DNA of 64,000 bases. Origin: Nafulsella turpanensis ZLM-10. GTDB taxonomy: Bacteria; Bacteroidota; Bacteroidia; Cytophagales; Cyclobacteriaceae. Shown here piece after piece: positions 59,505-64,000 of this stretch. The stretch is from contig NZ_ANNU01000044.1 of NCBI RefSeq assembly GCF_000346615.1, forward strand, positions 1 through 64,000, in the 5' to 3' direction. Position 1 is the stretch's first letter. Each line of letters opens with the position of its first letter. A program made the position numbers and the translations under genes. The notes beneath the pieces were generated by a model that did not search any database, had not been told where the DNA came from, and saw nothing but the letters and a program-made list of their open reading frames with translations.

Positions 59505-60473
59505 TTACTTTATCTTCACAAGAGTTCCTCCATAGCCGAATTTATCTTTTTGAGCATCTTTAAAGAAAAGAACCTGCTCGTGCCGGCCCAGGTATTTGTG
59601 AATAGCGCTTTTTAAAGTTCCGTTCCCCACGCCATGGACATACACCACTTCATCCATACCGGCCGCAATTGCCAGGTCGAGGTGTTTTTCAAAGCTGTCG
59701 AGCTGCAGCTGCAGCATTTCCTGCTTACTGAGCTTTGTGGGGTCCGGGCTAAGCTTTTCAATATGAAGGTCGAGCAGGGCAGGGGGCTGCCCGGTAATGC
59801 CGGCGGCCTGTGCCTGTACTTCTTTATTGGCCTGCAGGCTTTCTTTTAGTTGCTGTGGATCTACTGTAGTGGTCTCTTCGTCGAGCCTGAAGGTGTAAGC
59901 CTCGGCATTTAAAACCGGGGCGGTCTTCTTGCTCTTATAGAAGGATGAAGCTTTGAACTTAATTTTTTTCGTGAGTGGTACCTTGAGCTTATCTGTGGCT
60001 CTTGGAGAAAAAAAGAGACATTGGAAAACATAAGCCGGCCATTGCTCGAATTGCTGAATGTTCAGCTCAGAAAGCTTACTGAAGCTCCCTGCTGCCAGAC
60101 TCCCACAGGCAATTCCTTTCAGCTGGTTGTTTTTTTCTTCATAAAAAGAAAAGGGCAACTGCTGAATGCTGTTATTGATAAGATAGGCCGCCACTACCCT
60201 GTCATTTAAAGGCTTGAAAGCCAGAAAAACCCCTTCATTGGCAGGTGGATTTTGAGGACTCACCCGCACAGGCTGAGTGGCTGCGGGCGCCGAGGTGGCT
60301 TCCTGCCTAAAGTAGGCGGTTTCCTCTTTGGCCACTACAACCACCTCACTTTTGAGTACGGGAATCTGGAAGCCATCTTCTATTTCTATTTCAATAAGCT
60401 TATTATCAATAATGCGGGTAATGATTCCTTCTTCCTTTCCGCGGAGTACCCTTACTTTATCACCTATATTCAT
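59505..60473 (-). CDS. DUF2027/Smr-domain protein
   Basis: The protein has 322 residues from the ATG at 60473; an upstream extension of the frame is not used. Residues about 1-45 hold a KOW-like motif (MNIGDKVRVLRGKEEGIITRI). A DUF2027 middle region follows. The C-terminal Smr domain (about 240-322) has LLDLHIEKL, VYVHGVGNGTLKSAIHKYL and the closing block ending in YGGTLVKIK. The Smr domain can act as a nuclease in MutS2, but here it may only bind nucleic acid. It is conserved in Bacteroidota. Confidence 0.85.
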   Translation of the reverse strand: MNIGDKVRVLRGKEEGIITRIIDNKLIEIEIEDGFQIPVLKSEVVVVAKEETAYFRQEATSAPAATQPVRVSPQNPPANEGVFLAFKPLNDRVVAAYLINNSIQQLPFSFYEEKNNQLKGIACGSLAAGSFSKLSELNIQQFEQWPAYVFQCLFFSPRATDKLKVPLTKKIKFKASSFYKSKKTAPVLNAEAYTFRLDEETTTVDPQQLKESLQANKEVQAQAAGITGQPPALLDLHIEKLSPDPTKLSKQEMLQLQLDSFEKHLDLAIAAGMDEVVYVHGVGNGTLKSAIHKYLGRHEQVLFFKDAQKDKFGYGGTLVKIK

Positions 60474-60546
60474 GCTGTTTGTGTCTGTTGCTGCTAAATT
60501 ATCAAAAATACTTAAGAACGGTTGGCGGAGAGTATTTCCCGGTTCT

Positions 60547-61479
60547 TTAAAAATATAACGGATGAAAGCGGATTCCGTTCCTGTTCCACTCCAGTGCGGG
60601 GGCAGGAAGGTGAAGGCCTTCGAGTAAAAATATAAGCCCATTGAGCCATTTTCGCTTTCCCTTCAGGTGGCTTAAATCAATATCAGGTGCAAGGTACCAT
60701 TGCTGCAGGGGTTCATATCCCCTCAGCCGGTTGGATTCCGGCAGGGCATATACCATATCAGTGGTTCCATAGCCGAAAGCCAGGTGTAGCCATTTAGGAT
60801 ATTGGCTGTTGTCGGGCAAAAACTTTTTCAGGTCGACGGCCAGCCAGTAAGTCTGTCCATTATAATCTTTCAGTATTTGCGTGGGAAGGGTATGGCCAAG
60901 GGTGCCGGGTCTTTCTGCAGCAAATGGGGTGGTGTGAAAGGAGAACTTTGGTTTAATCCTGACTTCTTCCCATACCAGGTGCTGCCCTGCATACAGGAGG
61001 CTGCCGACGCTGTTTGCGGCCACATCTCCCCAGGAGGCACCATACTCGGCAGAAAACCCATCCAGTATTTCAACAGGAGTCATCAGGAGCCAGCCGCCAA
61101 GGCTGCCATACAGCTGGGCTTTCCGTCTTGGCAGGCCTGCCCACTGAAAAGCTTCCGCTCCTATTCGGCTTAAGTGGAAGCTACTGTAAGCATGGCCACT
61201 TTTATCGACCAGCATCCACTGGCGGTTATCATTAAAAAAATGAAAGCTGCTCTGGTCCTGCTCACTATACCAAAGAGCATTAAGGCCAAAGAGGAGGCCT
61301 GTGTAGCCAGCCGCACCTCCTGCCAGAAGGGCCCTCATGCGCCTGTCCTGTATACTATCCGGCTGCTGTGCCTGCAATGAGATGGAGAGAAGGCAAAGGA
61401 AAAGGAGCGGCAACGATAGCTGAAGGCATCCCTGCCACCAGGAGCAGGGCTTAAAAAATGGTAAAGCAGGTAGAGTCAT
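60547..61479 (-). CDS. DUF2279 outer-envelope protein
   Basis: The protein has 310 residues from the ATG at 61479; the longer open frame is not chosen because a signal peptide follows this ATG (LQLSLPLLFLCLLSISLQAQ). It belongs to DUF2279 (YfiM-like), with DKSGHAYSSFHLSRIGAEAFQWAG and TPVEILDGFSAEYGASWGDVAANSVGSLLYAGQ as the family signature. It is predicted to be a periplasmic or outer-membrane lipid-related protein. The gene is followed by the DUF2027/Smr gene on the same strand. Confidence 0.85.
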   Translation of the reverse strand: MTLPALPFFKPCSWWQGCLQLSLPLLFLCLLSISLQAQQPDSIQDRRMRALLAGGAAGYTGLLFGLNALWYSEQDQSSFHFFNDNRQWMLVDKSGHAYSSFHLSRIGAEAFQWAGLPRRKAQLYGSLGGWLLMTPVEILDGFSAEYGASWGDVAANSVGSLLYAGQHLVWEEVRIKPKFSFHTTPFAAERPGTLGHTLPTQILKDYNGQTYWLAVDLKKFLPDNSQYPKWLHLAFGYGTTDMVYALPESNRLRGYEPLQQWYLAPDIDLSHLKGKRKWLNGLIFLLEGLHLPAPALEWNRNGIRFHPLYF

Positions 61480-61965
61480 ATTAAAAACACCTAAAAGAGT
61501 AGCGGCTTTTATGCCAACCATAACTCCCTGAGCGTTGATGGTTAAGAAAGTTTGAACCAGAAGGGCTTTTAGGAGTGTTGGAAAAGTATCATGTTTCCTG
61601 CCACTAAGTTCTGCTATATTAGTAAGGATAATCAAGATGGGCAAGTGAGCCGCTTCCTCTATCCTTTAAGAGGTGCGCTAATTGCGAATATGGAAAATGT
61701 GGTACCTGAAAACAGGTGGTTTAGCCATAATTACATGAATGGCTTGTATTTCAGGGAAAATTATAAAACCTTTAAAGCTGTTTCTTTGCAAATAAGTGGA
61801 ACAGTATTTGATTTAAAAAGTAATAATAATAGGAGCAGCTGTAGTAAAGGAAAGCCGGCAGGGCTTTTCTGCTCCCATGCAAATGCTAATGTCTTGGTCT
61901 CTGGTGTAATAGAAGAACTTACCTTTAAAACACCGGAACCTGTTAAAATTTAAAACCAAAATTAC
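61480..61965. other. intergenic, no confident gene
   Basis: This 486-bp gap separates divergent genes and must hold both promoters. A 120-codon plus-strand frame at 61591-61953 is present, but it shows no family signal and I do not call it. Confidence 0.5.
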
Positions 61966-64000
61966 ATGAAAAGAATACCTGTTGTGGCTGGTGTAATCCT
62001 GAGCCTCTTTTCTTTTTTAACCGTACAATGCCAGGCCAGGGATACGGCTGCTTACCAGTTCGACCCCTCCGATACCACTTTACTGGTACCTACCAAAAAA
62101 CTCTCTGAGGAATCGCAAATTGTGGTTGGCGTGCTGAATCAGGCCCACTACCGGAAGCAAAACCTGAACGATTCTCTCTCTTCCGTAATATTCGATAATT
62201 ATTTAAGCAGCCTGGATGGCTCTAAAGTTTACTTTCTTCAGGAAGATATCGATCGTTTTGAGAAGTACCGCTATAAAATTGATGATTACCTGAAAAAAGG
62301 CGACTTGAGTGCTGCTTATGATATTTATAATACCTTTAGAAAGCGCTTTTCAGGCAGGATGGATGAGGTGGATTCGCTGGTGCAGCTGGAATATGATTTT
62401 ACGCTGGATGAATATTATGAAACCGACCGTGAAAATGCCAAATGGGCTGCCAGCGATGCAGAACTGGATGAATTGTGGCGGAAGGTGATTAAGAGCCAGG
62501 CACTTTCTCTGATGCTCGCCGATAAAGAATGGGCAGACATTCATGAAACGCTCGATGACCGTTACGAGCGGATGGCACGTTTTATTTCGCAAAATAAACC
62601 TATTGATGTGTTTCAGGTGTATATGAATGCCTTTACGGAATCGTACGACCCCCATACCGCTTATTTCTCTCCCAGAACGGCTGAGAACTTCAAAATAAAT
62701 ATGAGCCAGTCCCTGGAAGGAATTGGCGCCTCATTACAGCAGGATGGCGATTATACAAAAGTAGCAGATGTAATTGCCGGTGGCCCTGCCTTTACCAGCA
62801 AACTTATTTTTAAAGATGATAGGATTGTTGGTGTGGCACAGGGTGAAGACGGAGAAATGGTTGATGTAATTGGCTGGCGCCTCGATGATGTGGTACAGCT
62901 AATCCGCGGCGAAAAAGGCACCACTGTTCGCCTGAACATCTTGCGGGCCAAAGATGGTGCCGGGGCACTGCCGGTAGAAATAAGCTTAGTTCGCGATAAA
63001 ATTAAGCTGGAAAACGAAAGGCCCAGGAAAACCATGGTACCTTATACCGAAAATGGTAAAACGTATCAGATTGGGATCATTACCATCCCGAGCTTTTACA
63101 TGAATTTCGAAGAAGCACAGGCAGGAAACCCAAACTATGGCAGTACCACCCGTGATGTACGAAAACTTATTACAGAGCTTGAAGCCGATGGAATGGATGC
63201 TCTCCTGATCGACCTTACCTATAACGGAGGCGGTTCCCTTCCTGAAGCCATTGAGTTATCAGGACTCTTTATTCCTGAAGGGCCTGTGGTGCAGGTGCGG
63301 AACTCCGATGGCAGCGTAGAAACCGGCGATGATCCGGACCCTAAAACATTTTATGAAGGACCGCTGGGCGTAGTGGTAAACCGCTTTAGCGCTTCGGCAT
63401 CTGAGATTTTTGCCGGAGCCATACAGGACTATAAGCGTGGAGTAGTCATAGGCGAGCAGACTTTCGGTAAAGGAACTGTACAGAATCTCCTGGACCTCGA
63501 CCGCATTGCCAGAACAGATGAAAAGCTGGGGCAGCTTAAGCTGACGCTTGCCAAATTTTACCGGGTAACAGGCAGCAGTACCCAGCATAAAGGAGTTACG
63601 CCTGATATCCAGCTTCCTTCGGAGTTTAGTGGCGAGGAATTTGGGGAGAGCTCTTACCCCGCCGCCCTTCCATGGGACCAGATTAAAGATACTGACTTTG
63701 TACCTGTGAATGCTGTTACAGAAGACCTGATTGCAGAGCTGAGAGCTCATTACCAGCAGCGCCTCAAAACAGATGAAGAGCTGATAGACCTTGTGGAAGA
63801 TATAGAGGCCATGAAGGAGGCCAGGAAAGATACCCGCCTTTCCCTGAACCTGGCAGAAAGAAAGAAAGAGCTGAAAGAGCTGGAAAGCATGAGAGAGGAG
63901 TTGCTGGAAGAAGAGATAGGAAGTGAGCTGGAAGCAGAAGAGCCAGCCGAAGAGAAAGAGCCCCTCGAGGAAAAGGACCCCTACATTAAAGAGAGCGTTC
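61966..64000 (+). CDS. prc: tail-specific protease Prc/CtpA, partial at the right edge
   Basis: This is a periplasmic carboxy-terminal processing protease, open at the right edge after 678 codons. A signal peptide opens the protein (about 1-25, RIPVVAGVILSLFSFL). The N-terminal helical domain holds NYLSSLDGSKVYFLQEDIDRFEKY. A PDZ domain lies at about 245-340 (LEGIGASLQQDGDYTKVADV). The catalytic domain has Ser in RFSASASEIFAGA and Lys in GEQTFGKGTVQ. The C-terminus is a glutamate-rich segment that continues past the window. It degrades or processes envelope proteins. Confidence 0.93.
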   Translation, partial: MKRIPVVAGVILSLFSFLTVQCQARDTAAYQFDPSDTTLLVPTKKLSEESQIVVGVLNQAHYRKQNLNDSLSSVIFDNYLSSLDGSKVYFLQEDIDRFEKYRYKIDDYLKKGDLSAAYDIYNTFRKRFSGRMDEVDSLVQLEYDFTLDEYYETDRENAKWAASDAELDELWRKVIKSQALSLMLADKEWADIHETLDDRYERMARFISQNKPIDVFQVYMNAFTESYDPHTAYFSPRTAENFKINMSQSLEGIGASLQQDGDYTKVADVIAGGPAFTSKLIFKDDRIVGVAQGEDGEMVDVIGWRLDDVVQLIRGEKGTTVRLNILRAKDGAGALPVEISLVRDKIKLENERPRKTMVPYTENGKTYQIGIITIPSFYMNFEEAQAGNPNYGSTTRDVRKLITELEADGMDALLIDLTYNGGGSLPEAIELSGLFIPEGPVVQVRNSDGSVETGDDPDPKTFYEGPLGVVVNRFSASASEIFAGAIQDYKRGVVIGEQTFGKGTVQNLLDLDRIARTDEKLGQLKLTLAKFYRVTGSSTQHKGVTPDIQLPSEFSGEEFGESSYPAALPWDQIKDTDFVPVNAVTEDLIAELRAHYQQRLKTDEELIDLVEDIEAMKEARKDTRLSLNLAERKKELKELESMREELLEEEIGSELEAEEPAEEKEPLEEKDPYIKESV

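Noticed and set aside
61591-61953. 120-codon plus-strand frame between two divergent genes
   Set aside because: No family signal, no clear ribosome site, mixed composition, and it fills the space where both promoters must lie.

Overview
The window looks like a chromosomal segment of a Bacteroidota bacterium, most likely of the order Cytophagales. The grounds are gene families and gene order: yceD-rpmF-fabH-efp-accB-accC, ExbB plus two ExbD proteins, a DUF2027/Smr protein, a DUF2279 protein, a LuxE-like acyl-transferase and a fused E1 alpha/beta dehydrogenase. Several promoters also fit the Bacteroidota form, TTTG about 19 bp before TAnnTTTG. No species is claimed.

Region 1 (1-7.8 kb) is accessory DNA and the most interesting part. 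It is a head-to-tail array of small gene cassettes, all reading to the right except one inserted module. They are separated by imperfect palindromes that behave like integron attC sites. The cassettes carry a lipoprotein, a TPR-like protein, a DUF2281-MazF pair, an antitoxin with a broken RelE toxin, a small membrane protein, a MazE-MazF pair with its own promoter, and an M28 peptidase. Each cassette begins with a GTT-type sequence that is the reverse complement of its own end, which is the hallmark of integron cassettes. A tyrosine recombinase plus IS91-type transposase module sits inside the array and has matching ends itself. No clear integron integrase gene is visible in the window.

Region 2 (7.9-18.3 kb) holds mixed metabolic genes: an App1-like phosphatase, RluF with a basic repeat tail, a cobalamin-type radical SAM protein, an alcohol dehydrogenase, an outer-membrane-like protein, and a GH15 glucoamylase/trehalase-like enzyme with a glucose dehydrogenase.

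Region 3 (18.4-27.3 kb) is core metabolism on the minus strand: yceD, rpmF, fabH, efp, accB, accC, pdxA and pepA, with an HMA-AraC regulator between yceD and pdxA. The pepA start is divergent from rsmA (ksgA), mgtE and a hydroxyacid dehydrogenase.

Region 4 (29.7-38.2 kb) contains a pentapeptide-repeat membrane protein, two histidine kinases, a NUMOD4/HNH protein, an alkane monooxygenase, a decayed DUF3857/3858-type gene remnant, greA, a HIT protein and ruvC.

Region 5 (38.2-46.9 kb) is a very tightly packed plus-strand operon: a flippase-like membrane protein, two GT2 glycosyltransferases, an OppC-type permease, a GAF-PP2C phosphatase and a polysaccharide deacetylase. It is followed by TatD and asparaginase.

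Region 6 (46.9-64 kb) carries tRNA-Ser(GGA), the ExbB/ExbD energising complex, AMP nucleosidase, alanine dehydrogenase, the fused E1 dehydrogenase, a LuxE-like enzyme, a 46-residue lipoprotein, a sigma-54 activator without a DNA-binding domain, RNase P RNA, and the start of a tail-specific protease that runs off the right edge.
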